Positions 16,235 through 24,559 of a stretch of 36,642 nucleotides of DNA are shown piece after piece. The notes below the pieces were generated by a model. It made no database searches and was not told the origin of the DNA. It saw only the letters and a program-made list of their open reading frames with translations. The position numbers were made by a program, and so were the translations under genes. The stretch's first letter is position 1. The number at the start of each line of letters is the position of its first letter. The stretch is taken from the NCBI GenBank assembly GCA_945862355.1, contig CAMAYR010000017.1:1-36642 (forward strand), given 5' to 3'. The DNA is from Devosia equisanguinis. GTDB taxonomy: Bacteria; Pseudomonadota; Alphaproteobacteria; Rhizobiales; Hyphomicrobiaceae.

Positions 16235-16333
16235 ATCGCGTCTGATCGGATACTGCTCTCGCTTGATGCCCAGAGCAGGTCCATCCGATCAGTCGATCGC
16301 CAGAGGCCATCGCGTCTGATCGGATACTGCTCT
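16235..16333. repeat. 25-bp direct repeat with an inverted copy between
   Basis: ATCGCGTCTGATCGGATACT plus GCTCT occurs at 16235-16259 and again, identically, at 16309-16333. Between them lies an inverted, imperfect copy (AGAGCAGGTCCATCCGATCA, about 16272-16291), so either repeat can fold against it through TGATCGGAT and AGAGC arms. The arrangement resembles short REP-like intergenic elements of Hyphomicrobiales. No coding capacity is seen. Confidence 0.65.
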
Positions 16334-16724
16334 AGATCAAATTGCCGGATGCAGTGCCGGCTTGCGCATATTTCAGGTCGCACGCACGGGGTCTGTTTAA
16401 ATGCTCCCGACGACTACGTCGTCTTCGATCGCACATTCGAAAGCGGTCGATCTGGGGCGGCACTCGTGCAAGTGACCTAAGGGCTGCGAAGCGGCATATC
16501 GTGTTGGAGACCGATGCATTCAAGTGGTCATCCGAGGGCGATCGACTGCAAAGCGGAACAGGTGGGACAGAACAACAAATCGCCGCTAACCATTTGCGTC
16601 AATGCGACGTGCGCTGGACGGTCACACGATTGCAATGCTCCGGCTGGAAGTCTGCGCCGATCCGACATACTGCCTGCGGCAATGCCGGAGAAGCCTGCAA
16701 CCTCGCGCTATGGGAAAGCACTCG
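16334..16724. other. 391-bp spacer without a supported gene
   Basis: The stretch is less G/C-biased than its neighbours, begins right after the 25-bp repeats and contains a small palindrome (ACGACTACGTCGT, near 16409-16421). Open frames here lack ribosome-binding sites and recognisable motifs. It may hold the promoter of the secreted protein at 16725, but no clear -35/-10 pair is visible. Confidence 0.5.
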
Positions 16725-17150
16725 ATGACCAACGCCTGTAAGTGGCCCTTCAATGCTACGCTTATTGCAATTGCCGCTATCGCAGCGGCGAGCATCGGCA
16801 ACGGCGCTGCGGCCCCCGCCGTCGCGCAGACGGCCAGTCTCGCCGGGAGCTGGAACGGTGGCGGGCGCATTATCTTTCCATCCGGCGACAGCGAACGGGT
16901 GCGGTGCCGCGCCGCGTTCAGACAGGTTGCCACGCGCACATTCAGCATGAGAGCGGTGTGCGCGACGCAAGCCACGCGCATCGCGCAGACGGCACAAGTG
17001 CGGCGTGTTTCGGCGAGCAGCTACACGGGGCAGTTCGTCAATCGCGAGAACGACATCTCCGGCACGATCGACATTACCGTGCGCGGCAAGCGGCTGATGG
17101 CCTCGCTGTCGGGCGGCGGTGGCAGGGCGATCATGACACTCAAAAAATAG
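16725..17150 (+). CDS. small secreted conserved hypothetical protein
   Basis: 141 residues with an evident signal peptide (basic/polar start MTNACKWPFN, hydrophobic core LIAIAAIAAASIG, cleavage near AVAQT at about residue 35). The mature domain has SLAGSWNGGGRIIFPSGDSE, RVRCRAAFRQ, MRAVCATQ, SSYTGQFVNREND and SGTIDITVRGKRL. The two cysteines could form a disulfide. I recognise this small beta-rich exported domain (SWxGGGxIxFxSG, RCRAxF) from many Hyphomicrobiales genomes, always as hypothetical. ATG 16725 has GGGAAAG eight bases upstream; an ATG at 16710 would add five residues. Confidence 0.8.
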   Translation: MTNACKWPFNATLIAIAAIAAASIGNGAAAPAVAQTASLAGSWNGGGRIIFPSGDSERVRCRAAFRQVATRTFSMRAVCATQATRIAQTAQVRRVSASSYTGQFVNRENDISGTIDITVRGKRLMASLSGGGGRAIMTLKK

Positions 17151-17185
17151 GCCGCGCGCAGTCTCGCCGTGCCTCGTCTCATACC

Positions 17186-17225
17186 GCCGAGCGGAAGTCG
17201 TGACTTGTTGCTCTGTCCGCTCGGC
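17186..17225 (+). terminator. 10-bp-stem hairpin after the secreted protein gene
   Basis: GCCGAGCGGA (17186-17195) pairs exactly with TCCGCTCGGC (17216-17225) around a 20-base loop, 35 bases after the stop at 17150. There is no T-run, so it is a possible pause or 3'-end stabiliser rather than a classical terminator. A second weaker hairpin (GCGAAAGT 17260-17267 with ACTTTCGC 17292-17299) follows. Confidence 0.4.
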
Positions 17226-17436
17226 GAGGCCGCGACTGCGGCCCGGCGCAAGCGCCGCAGCGAAAGTAGAAGCCCCATGTAGTGGGTCGAAACTTTCGCT
17301 AGAGGGTATCAGCATGGGTCGCACGGCGATGGTGCGTCGGCCGAGATCTGCGCCCAGCGCGTAGACAGGCTGGGCACGCCCCTCTACCAAGGAGCCCACC
17401 CGCCGACATCGCGCCACGAGGCACCGAACTCCCGCC

Positions 17437-18663
17437 ATGAACGCTCCGGACAACCAGCCGCCGCAAGCGACAACATCGGCAGGTTATCGCGAACTTCTGC
17501 GCGCCGAGCCGGTGCTGATCGTAATCATGGGCACGGTGGCGGGCCACCTGCTGATCATGGGCATGCTGCTGCCCGTCCTGCCGCTCTACGCCAAGACTTA
17601 TGGCGTGGGCGATGCCACGTTGGGGCTCGTGATCACGGCGTTCGGCCTCGGGCGGCTGATGATCGCCATTCCCTCAGGGCTGCTCGCCGACAGGGTCGGC
17701 CGCAAGGTGCTGATGGTCGGTGGACCGCTGCTGATCGCTGTGGGCTCGGTCGGCTGCGCGCTGGCGGAGAGCTTCGGCTGGGTCGTCGCCTGGCGCTTCT
17801 GCCAAGGCGTGGGAGCTGGCGCCTACATGACCACCGCGATGATCGTGGCAGCGGACGTCTCGAGCCCGGAGACACGCGGGCGGATCATGGCGCTACATCA
17901 ATCGGCGCTGCTGATCGGGGCGGGAAGCGGGCCGGCTGTCGGCGGTTTCCTGGCTGCTCAGTACGGCTATCAATCCGTGTTCTGGGTGTCGATGGCGATC
18001 GGGCTCGCATCGGCGACGTTCACGCTGTGGCGCTACCGCGAGACCAAAAGCGAGCCGCGGAAGGGCGAGGATCATTCCCTGCGCGCGTATCTGCCGGTGC
18101 TCCAGAGCCCGGCGATGCGCCTCGCATTGATCGTGAGCCTCGCATTGTTCCTGACCCGGTCGAGCGCATTCAACCAGTTGCTGCCGCTGGCGGGGGAAGA
18201 GCGGTTCCAGCTCGGGCCCGGGCAGATGGGCGTGGGCTTCGCTATGCTTGCCGCGGCCAATCTGGCGATGCTGCCCTATGCCGGCTCGCTGGTGGGACGG
18301 ATCGGCATGGTGCCGATGATCGTGATGTCTTGCCTGGGTCTAGCAGCGGGCATGGCGCTGGCGGCGCTGACGGGTTCCGTCGCCGGCTTCTTCGTGGCGA
18401 TGGTCGTGCTCGGGATCGCTTCCGGGCTCGAGGGGCCGTCGCTGTCGTCATATGCCACCGCACACGCGCCGGGCGAGCGATACGGGCCGACGATGGGCGC
18501 GATGAGGTTCGTCGGCGACCTCGGCTTCGTGACGGGGCCTGTGCTGCTTGGTGCGCTCATCGACCATACGAGCTGGGGCTATGGCGGGGCGCTCATCGCA
18601 TCGGCGGTGGTGCTGGTCGCAACCGCTGCCCTGTTCGGAAGCATGGCCGAGGAAAAAAATTAG
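17437..18663 (+). CDS. major facilitator superfamily transporter
   Basis: 408 residues with about 12 hydrophobic helices. The MFS signature motif A between helices 2 and 3 reads GLLADRVGRKVLM (residues 81-93). A proline-containing helix 5 string (GAGSGPAVGGFLAAQYG) resembles motif C of drug:proton antiporters, so efflux rather than uptake is likely. The substrate is unknown. The start at 17437 leaves a short hydrophilic N-terminus before helix 1. No regulator gene is adjacent. The gene converges on the L,D-transpeptidase, with only three bases between stops. Confidence 0.92.
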   Translation: MNAPDNQPPQATTSAGYRELLRAEPVLIVIMGTVAGHLLIMGMLLPVLPLYAKTYGVGDATLGLVITAFGLGRLMIAIPSGLLADRVGRKVLMVGGPLLIAVGSVGCALAESFGWVVAWRFCQGVGAGAYMTTAMIVAADVSSPETRGRIMALHQSALLIGAGSGPAVGGFLAAQYGYQSVFWVSMAIGLASATFTLWRYRETKSEPRKGEDHSLRAYLPVLQSPAMRLALIVSLALFLTRSSAFNQLLPLAGEERFQLGPGQMGVGFAMLAAANLAMLPYAGSLVGRIGMVPMIVMSCLGLAAGMALAALTGSVAGFFVAMVVLGIASGLEGPSLSSYATAHAPGERYGPTMGAMRFVGDLGFVTGPVLLGALIDHTSWGYGGALIASAVVLVATAALFGSMAEEKN

Positions 18664-18666
18664 GGC

Positions 18667-19992
18667 TCAGCGCACTTTGCGGCGCGGAAGAGCGTTGGCG
18701 ACGACCGAGCGGGGCGGGACGACAAGGCGCTTCAGCGCGCGCGAAATCTCTGCTCCGGCGACCGGTCCAATGGCACGAGCACGCTGCCGGGCCGCGAGCC
18801 GGCCGCGGTCACTGGTGGTGGAGCTCAACGCCAAAAACTTTCGGCAACTCGCTAGCTTGATGTTGCAGGGCCGCATCGCGGGCAGCACTGGCGTTGCGGC
18901 TGCGAGCCTTGCCATTCGAGGCCGCCGGTGCTCGCGCGGCGGGAGCAGGAGAAGTTGCTCTGCCAGCGGCTGTAACGGGGGCAACGGTTTGCCGCTGTAA
19001 GCCGACGTCGCCACCACCGGCGCCATCTGTCCGTCCGCCGGTGGGGCCGGATATGGCTGCAGCGGTCGTGGCCAGTCCTGCGGCAGGGCTGCAAGTGACT
19101 GGGAGCTCGGTTCGATAAGAGCGGCGCGAGACGCGCCGCACAACGCTAAAGGGCCCGTGACACCCACCTCCCCGGGGCGCTGCGTCTCGACGACATAACG
19201 ACGGTCACAAATGCCTATGCGTGGCGGCAGGAAGGTCGTTTCAAAGGCGTCGAAACCTTCCTTGAGGTTCCGCCAGAAGTCGATCCACGGGCTGGCGGCG
19301 TGCGCAGCCAGGTTCTGCTCTGTCATCCGGAACGGGAACACGTGGATGTCGACGCGATGCTGCCCGGCACGCAGTGACTTCTCGGTGAGTGCGAAGATCT
19401 CCGCCATTACGGCATTGGTCATGGCGAAACAGCCGACCGAAGAGCAACCGCCATGCACGAGGATATAAGAGCCCGTGCGGCCGTGGGCGCGATCGAAGGT
19501 GTTGGGATAGCCGATATTCAGCGAGCGCGGCCAGCGCCCGATGCGATGCAATTGCCTGGGGCCGATCGAATAGAATCCTTCCGGATTTTGCCGGTCGCCC
19601 TCCAGCAGCTTCGGCCCGATGGTGCCCGCCCAATGGCAGATGGGATAGGTATCGAACAGCACATAGCGGCCGTCCTTCTCCATCCAAACCTCGAGCTCGG
19701 ATTCCGACTTGAAGACGCGGATGAACATCCGGTCGCCGGGTTTGAGGCCTTTGGCTGATAGCCGCCCGTCGAGCTGGCCGAGATCGGGCGTGCCCGGCAA
19801 CGGCAAGGCGCCTTCCGCGAACGCGCGTTGGCGCTCGACGCGATCGGGCGCGACGTCGTCGATCTCGATGGTGACGGCTGCAACCGGGCCCGCGATGGCG
19901 AGAGTACCGGCGAGGGCAAGCGACAAGGCGCGGCATACGCCCAGCGCGAGGCGCACCACCCGGCTCCAAAAATTGAGCAAGACCAACGCCAT
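18667..19992 (-). CDS. YkuD-family L,D-transpeptidase with long C-terminal extension
   Basis: About 441 residues. The start at 19992 (GAGGA ten bases upstream) gives a basic n-region and a hydrophobic segment ending near GPVAA; an ATG at 20016 is an alternative. The catalytic domain covers about residues 85-280 and carries HGGCSSVGCFAM, with His180 and nucleophile Cys188. Such enzymes crosslink peptidoglycan or attach proteins to it in the periplasm. Beyond residue 290 is a Pro-rich region and a basic tail of about 80 residues (ending ANALPRRKVR) without recognised motifs. The paralogue at 20154-21122 shares FIRVFK/YIRVFK, ESELE, YPIC and GPKL, so the pair arose by duplication. Confidence 0.88.
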   Translation of the reverse strand: MALVLLNFWSRVVRLALGVCRALSLALAGTLAIAGPVAAVTIEIDDVAPDRVERQRAFAEGALPLPGTPDLGQLDGRLSAKGLKPGDRMFIRVFKSESELEVWMEKDGRYVLFDTYPICHWAGTIGPKLLEGDRQNPEGFYSIGPRQLHRIGRWPRSLNIGYPNTFDRAHGRTGSYILVHGGCSSVGCFAMTNAVMAEIFALTEKSLRAGQHRVDIHVFPFRMTEQNLAAHAASPWIDFWRNLKEGFDAFETTFLPPRIGICDRRYVVETQRPGEVGVTGPLALCGASRAALIEPSSQSLAALPQDWPRPLQPYPAPPADGQMAPVVATSAYSGKPLPPLQPLAEQLLLLPPREHRRPRMARLAAATPVLPAMRPCNIKLASCRKFLALSSTTSDRGRLAARQRARAIGPVAGAEISRALKRLVVPPRSVVANALPRRKVR

Positions 19993-20153
19993 ACAACAGC
20001 CGTCCTCTGCGCCCATAGCTGTGCCTCGCCAGCGGCGAGACGGAGGCAACATACAGCGTCAACCTAGCAGGGCAACAGCCCAGCGGGCATCCAATCCACC
20101 GCTTCTGATTACCAGCGTGGCGCCAGGGGCACGCGCGTCAGTCCGTCAGCTGT

Positions 20154-21122
20154 TCACCGGTTGAAGCCGAGCGTGGCGGGGCCGAGCCCGTTGCTCACCA
20201 ATTCGGGCGTGCGCCGGGGCGGGGAGAAACCGCCGGCTTCACCAGCCCCCAGCCCCATGCGCGCCTTGGTGCCTGGAGCCACCACGTTGCCCGAGGCCTC
20301 GGACGGCAGCGGGGTGTATCCCTCTGCCACCACCCGTTCGAGCGGCGGGCACGCAGCGTCCGCGCGAAGCTTGGAGCGACCGTTATGGCGGGCGTTGACG
20401 ACGTAACGGCGCTCGCAAACAACCACGCTGGAGGGTTGGCGCGCGCCCTCGAAGAAGTCGTAGCCATCCTTCAGCGTCAGCCAGAACTTGTAGTTGGGGC
20501 TCGATTTGTGGCGATCAAGGTTGGTCGCGGTCATGCGGAAGGGAAAGGCGTCGACGTGGATGTGCTCCTGGCCGCCGATGAAGGATTCGCGGGCCAGCGC
20601 ATAGATCTCCTCGATCAGCGCATCGGTCATCGCGTAACAGCCGGCGGACTTGCACTTCCCGTGAATCATCAGGAAGTCGCCGGTGCGATTGTTGGCGCGG
20701 TCGTAGGCGTTGGGGAAGCCCAGGTTGAAGGCCAGATGGAACTGCGAATTCGGGTTCATCATGTTCTGCGGCACACGGTAGAAGCCCTCCGGCGCCTGCT
20801 TGTCGCCCTGCCGCAGCTTCGGGCCCAGCCCACCAGACCAGTTGCAGATCGGATACGTTTTGAAGTGGTAGTACCGGCCGTCCTCGCGCTGCTTCCAAAG
20901 CTCGAGCTCGGATTCTTCCTTGAAGACCCGAATATACATCGGTGCGGAAACGACCATGCCCTTCTTGCCGAGGAGCATCATCGTGTCCTTCGACAGCGGA
21001 CGAAGATAAGGTGGAATCTCCACCTGAGTGCAGCCTACAGCCACGACGGTCGCAGCCGAAGCCACGATGACCGCCATCCAACGCTTGACCCGGTTGATCA
21101 AAGCTCGTCCCACCCTACGCAA
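20154..21122 (-). CDS. YkuD-family L,D-transpeptidase, predicted lipoprotein
   Basis: 322 residues from a TTG at 21122 (GTG 21113 or ATG 21077 are alternatives). A basic n-region (RALINRVKRW), a hydrophobic core (MAVIVASAATVV) and the lipobox VAVGC (Cys31) predict lipid anchoring. The catalytic motif HGKCKSAGCYAM is complete (His154, Cys162). It shares PEGFYRVPQN, LGFPNAYDRANNRTG and VCERRYVV with the neighbouring paralogue. It probably modifies peptidoglycan while held on a membrane. The stop lies 161 bases before the start of the next transpeptidase on the same strand, so the two could be cotranscribed. It lacks the long tail of its partner. Confidence 0.9.
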   Translation of the reverse strand: MRRVGRALINRVKRWMAVIVASAATVVAVGCTQVEIPPYLRPLSKDTMMLLGKKGMVVSAPMYIRVFKEESELELWKQREDGRYYHFKTYPICNWSGGLGPKLRQGDKQAPEGFYRVPQNMMNPNSQFHLAFNLGFPNAYDRANNRTGDFLMIHGKCKSAGCYAMTDALIEEIYALARESFIGGQEHIHVDAFPFRMTATNLDRHKSSPNYKFWLTLKDGYDFFEGARQPSSVVVCERRYVVNARHNGRSKLRADAACPPLERVVAEGYTPLPSEASGNVVAPGTKARMGLGAGEAGGFSPPRRTPELVSNGLGPATLGFNR

Positions 21123-21460
21123 TACGCCCCAGGCGCATAGCGTCTCGCTCTATAGCGTTAACAAATCGTTGATTCCGCCCGTTGGCAACACGATTCGGCG
21201 CCGCAGGCTCCCGTCCATGGTTGGTTAGAGACCATGATTTGGGCGGCGCAAGGGCGGGCCGTCGCGCTCAGTTCGCTGGGTTCTTTCCCTCCAAGTGACC
21301 GACACCTTCCCTTGAGCGATCCGTTCCGACAGCCGTGACGTAAGCAACGTCAGCCTACTCTTTCAGGCGCTCTTCACATCCCCGACACACACGGTTAGTA
21401 TCGGGACAGCAATCAGGGTGCGATCCTGAATCGATCGGGTAACCGACCGGGAGCACGCAC
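21123..21460. other. 338-bp divergent spacer with two small hairpins
   Basis: This is the promoter region shared by the lipoprotein transpeptidase (minus) and the HNH gene (plus). CATGGT (21216-21221) pairs with ACCATG (21231-21236), and TGACG (21336-21340) with CGTCA (21348-21352). An AT-rich stretch near 21150-21175 could hold the minus-strand promoter. No gene is supported. Confidence 0.45.
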
Positions 21461-22021
21461 GTGAATGCATCTGCCGCCCATCCGGAGACCTTCCCAGCAC
21501 TTGTGCTGAATGCCGACTTTCGGCCGCTGAGCTATTATCCCCTCTCGCTGTGGAGCTGGCAGGAGACGGTGAAGGCCGTGTTCCTCGACCGCGTCAACAT
21601 CGTCTCGCAGTACGAGAAGCGGGTGCATTCGCCGACGTTCGAGATGCAACTGCCGAGCGTCGTCGCGCTGAAGCAGTACGTCCGGCCGGCACTCTATCCA
21701 GCATTCACCCGATTCAACGTGTTCCTGCGCGACCGGTTCTCCTGCCAGTACTGCGGCTGCAAGAGCGACCTCACGTTCGATCACCTGATCCCCCGTTCGC
21801 GTGGCGGCCAGACGCGGTGGGACAATGTCGTGACCGCCTGCGCGCCGTGCAATCTGAGGAAGGGCGGGCTGATGCCGGCCGCCGCGGGGATGCACCCCTA
21901 TCAACACCCCACACGGCCGACCGTATTCGAGCTGCACAGGAATGGGCGGCTGTTCCCGCCCAACTATCTGCACGAGAGCTGGCTCGATTATCTATACTGG
22001 GACACCGAACTCGATCCGTAG
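21461..22021 (+). CDS. HNH endonuclease-fold protein
   Basis: 186 residues from a GTG at 21461, with GGGAG seven bases upstream. The C-terminal HNH beta-beta-alpha-metal motif is complete: CQYC (Cys95, Cys98), the catalytic FDHLIPRSRGG (Asp107-His108), WDNVVTAC and CAPCNLRKG (Cys127, Cys130). The N-terminal NADFRPLSYYPLSLWSW and C-terminal NYLHESWLDYLYW are hallmarks of a very widely conserved alphaproteobacterial HNH family with no assigned function. Because it is so common and stands without a methylase or phage genes, a housekeeping role in DNA metabolism is more likely than defence. Confidence 0.9.
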   Translation: MNASAAHPETFPALVLNADFRPLSYYPLSLWSWQETVKAVFLDRVNIVSQYEKRVHSPTFEMQLPSVVALKQYVRPALYPAFTRFNVFLRDRFSCQYCGCKSDLTFDHLIPRSRGGQTRWDNVVTACAPCNLRKGGLMPAAAGMHPYQHPTRPTVFELHRNGRLFPPNYLHESWLDYLYWDTELDP

Positions 22022-22059
22022 GTCGTGCAGGAAGGTAGCGTCGTGCGACGTGCTTCGCA

Positions 22060-22116
22060 GCAGGGCTGCCGCCCTGCACCCGCGTGAGGGGACACCCCTC
22101 ACACTCCCCGTTTTTT
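22060..22116 (+). terminator. double hairpin with T-run after the HNH gene
   Basis: GCAGGGC (22060-22066) pairs with GCCCTGC (22071-22077), and GTGAGGGG (22084-22091) pairs with CCCCTCAC (22095-22102). TTTTTT follows at 22111-22116, eight bases after the second stem. On the plus strand this is a probable Rho-independent terminator for the HNH gene. The G/C-rich block also resembles dispersed intergenic elements in this order. Confidence 0.6.
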
Positions 22117-22190
22117 CCGACTGGAAGGACACTGGGAGGACAATGACAGGGGCAAGCTCCGAGGCGATGGCCGGCGCGCGTGCCACAAGG

Positions 22191-23135
22191 TCAGCCTACC
22201 AGATCCTGCGTGCCCATCGCGAACAGGCTTTCCAACGGGACTGCCTTCGGGATGATGCCTTGCGAAACGGCGTGGCGCATCAACTCCTCGATCACATGGC
22301 GGTTGGGTGCAATGCCGTAGGGTAGTGGATCGCCACCGGTCTCGATGACCTTCAGGTGGACCTTGTCCACGGCAGACAGCTTGTCGATCCTGCCGGCCTT
22401 CAAGTCGGCGACGTAGCGCCGCTTCGATTCGGTGAAGGCCTCGAAGGCGTCGGCGGCAAGCCCGGGCCGCTCGGCGATCAGGTCGTCCCGGATTACGACG
22501 AGATGGTTGATGGGATAGTGGCCGCGCGTCTTGTAGGCGGCGAGGCCGGCATCGAGCGCATTGGGGAAGAGTGGCGCGATGTCGGGATGCTCGATGTCGA
22601 CGCCGATCGCAGCGACAAGCTCGCCCGAGACGAGCATATCCTGCATCTTCCTGCCGGCCTCGATGGGCACGACGTTGGCCGGCGGCTTGTACTCTGCGAC
22701 GTGCTCGTCGCCCGACAGCACCCACGTGATCTTGCCGAGATCGACGCCGTGCTCCTCGGCGAGAATGCCGCGCGCCCATACGCCGGTCGTCACCGTGTAG
22801 CCGCGGTTGACGCCCACGGGCTTGCCTTCGAGGTCCTTCGGCGACTTTATGCCGGCCTTGGTGTTGACGAGGATCGCGCCGTGGTGGAACTGGCGGACCA
22901 GCGGCACGGGGATCGCCGTCATCGGCTTGCCGTGGGCCTTGGCGCACATATAGGTGGTGATCGCCATCTCGCAGATGTCGAACTCGGACTGGCGCACCTG
23001 CCGGCGGAACGCGGCGATCAGAGGATCGACCTCGATGAACTCCGGCTCGAACGTGCGCGGCTTCACGAGGCCTTCCTTGAAGGCGCGATTGTTGCCCTGG
23101 GTGCGGGTCACGACTTTCAACTTGGGTCCGGGCAT
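22191..23135 (-). CDS. 4,5-dihydroxyphthalate decarboxylase-like / NMT1-type binding-fold protein
   Basis: 314 residues from the ATG at 23135, with a perfect AGGAGG six bases upstream. There is no signal peptide, so it is cytoplasmic and not an ordinary ABC binding protein, although the fold is that of periplasmic binding proteins. Strings such as FRRQVRQSEFDICEMAITTY, FHHGAILVNTKAGIKSPKDL, GVNRGYTVTTGVWARGIL and GHYPINHLVVIRDD match the 4,5-dihydroxyphthalate decarboxylase (Pht5-like) group, which database pipelines often label as ABC substrate-binding protein. A role in decarboxylating an aromatic acid is inferred; no phthalate dioxygenase genes are beside it. Confidence 0.82.
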   Translation of the reverse strand: MPGPKLKVVTRTQGNNRAFKEGLVKPRTFEPEFIEVDPLIAAFRRQVRQSEFDICEMAITTYMCAKAHGKPMTAIPVPLVRQFHHGAILVNTKAGIKSPKDLEGKPVGVNRGYTVTTGVWARGILAEEHGVDLGKITWVLSGDEHVAEYKPPANVVPIEAGRKMQDMLVSGELVAAIGVDIEHPDIAPLFPNALDAGLAAYKTRGHYPINHLVVIRDDLIAERPGLAADAFEAFTESKRRYVADLKAGRIDKLSAVDKVHLKVIETGGDPLPYGIAPNRHVIEELMRHAVSQGIIPKAVPLESLFAMGTQDLVG

Positions 23136-23253
23136 CCGGGGCCTCCTGGCGTGCGGCGATCTTTGGCGCACTGTAGGACGAAGCCGCATTTGGCGTCGAG
23201 AGCCAGGCCTTGGCATGCAGGCCTCGGCAGGTCGGCATCGGCAGTGGCGGGCC

Positions 23254-23556
23254 TCAGCAGCCGCAATCCATGTTTGCGTCGTCGTCCACCACGAGCGCAG
23301 GCCGATACCACACCGGCGGCAGATCATCGGCGACCACGTCGACGGCCTTCTTGAAAACCTTGACGTGGTGGCGTGTGCCCGCCGCGTTCCAGAACGCGAT
23401 CACTGTCTCGAGCGGCGGGCAGCCGGGCAGACGGCAGGTCAGCTCGGTGACGAGCACGGCGTCGACCTCGGCCAGATCGAAGCGCGCGCGGGTCCAGCCC
23501 TCGATTGTCTCGAAGGCGGCGACCTGTGCCGGGTTGCGCTTGTAGGTGCCGAACAT
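23254..23556 (-). CDS. conserved 100-residue protein of unknown function
   Basis: The protein starts MFGTYKRNPAQVAAFETIEG and contains ARFDLAEVDAVLVTELTCRL, CPPLETVIAFW, RHHVKVFKKAV and DLPPVWYRPAL, ending in a short acidic tail with DCGC. The TCRLPGCPPLET segment and the terminal CGC give four cysteines that might bind a metal. I recognise it as a conserved alphaproteobacterial small protein; some database entries attach 'nitrate reductase' to it without clear support. It lies on the same strand 118 bases upstream of the decarboxylase-like gene and could be cotranscribed. Its function is not known to me. Confidence 0.7.
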   Translation of the reverse strand: MFGTYKRNPAQVAAFETIEGWTRARFDLAEVDAVLVTELTCRLPGCPPLETVIAFWNAAGTRHHVKVFKKAVDVVADDLPPVWYRPALVVDDDANMDCGC

Positions 23557-23697
23557 GCGCTTCCGTTTGGCGCTACTGGACGTTCAGGTCAACCCTCGCT
23601 GCCGATGATGACAGATTGGCGAAGGGGGCTGGCGCGGCTCCTCGCTGGCGGCCACATTGAAAGCAGCGACCTGAGAACCAGCATCCGGGAGAGCGAC

Positions 23698-24226
23698 GTG
23701 ACCCGTTCCAGCCAGTTGCACAAGATCGTGCGCGTGACGGCGGTTCAACTGAGGGTGCCGATCGATTCTCATGGCTCGGCATTGCCAGAAAGGGTTCCAC
23801 CTCGATTTGCCTGGTTCGGGTGGAAACAGATCAAGGTCTCGTCGGTCATGGGCTGACGCAGCACGCCGATGCCAGCGTCATCGCCAGACAGGTAAACTCG
23901 GTCGGCGAGAAGCTCCATGGCTTCGACCCGACCCTGAATGAGCAGATCTGGCATTTTCTCTATTGGACTATGTCCGGCGGCGCGCAGACCCAGTACGCGA
24001 GTTGGGCGATCAGCGCGATCGATACTGCGGTTTGGGATCTCAAAGGCAAGATTTACGGCGCGCCCGTGGGGAAGCTGCTCGGCGGTGCGCGTAATAAAGT
24101 TCAAGCCTACGCGACGCTCGGAGTTCCAGGCGCCGATGCGGGCGAGCTCGTCGCCATCGCCAAGCAGCTCGTCTCCATGGGGTTCCAAGCGATCAAGACA
24201 CAAGTGGGTCGCCCAGGCCTCGATCA
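23698..24226 (+). pseudogene. mandelate racemase/muconate-lactonizing (enolase superfamily) pseudogene
   Basis: A GTG at 23698 with GGGAG six bases upstream opens a frame reading VTRSSQLHKIVRVTAVQLRV, up to RFAWFGWK. From 23820 the next frame continues VETDQGLVGHGLTQ, then SWAISAIDTAVWDLKGKIYG, GKLLGGARNKVQAYATLG and GFQAIKTQVGRPGLD. The two join perfectly if one C is restored in TTCGGG near 23817 (giving FRVETDQG). Homology stops after GRPGLD, so the metal-binding Asp/Glu and catalytic barrel residues are missing. The remnant covers the N-terminal cap domain and the first barrel strand with its lysine. It is a truncated, frameshifted gene of a sugar-acid dehydratase or racemase. Confidence 0.82.
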
Positions 24227-24559
24227 CATCAAGGGACAAAAGCCCCTGATCGACATCGTGCGCGCCGGACACGCTCGTCTGCGCAGAACGGGGCGGACCT
24301 TGCGCTCTCGACGAGAGCAGGACGGCCGGCGGCATTTGCGCCAGCCTCACGATCGACGATCAATCCTCTTCCTTTTCCGCAGGTTAGATGCCAAATGTAA
24401 CCATTCGATGCCGCCCGGCGGGTTCAGGAGTAGTCCGGTTCGACACATCGAAATAAACGCTGCGACCTACTCAGAAGCGTGCCTGCTCAGCGGCGCGCTT
24501 GACCGTCCGGGCGGCCCGGGATACGTGCCGATAAAAGCGCATCACAAAGGAGACGCCCC
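24227..24559. other. 333-bp spacer after the racemase remnant
   Basis: No racemase barrel sequence is recognisable here, so the 3' end of that gene has been deleted or replaced. No transposase remains. The last 60 bases form the leader of the dehydrogenase gene and include its AAAGGAG ribosome-binding site. Confidence 0.5.

Noticed and set aside
16235-16333. CRISPR array
   Set aside because: Only two direct copies with one inverted partial copy and no regular spacers; no cas genes nearby.
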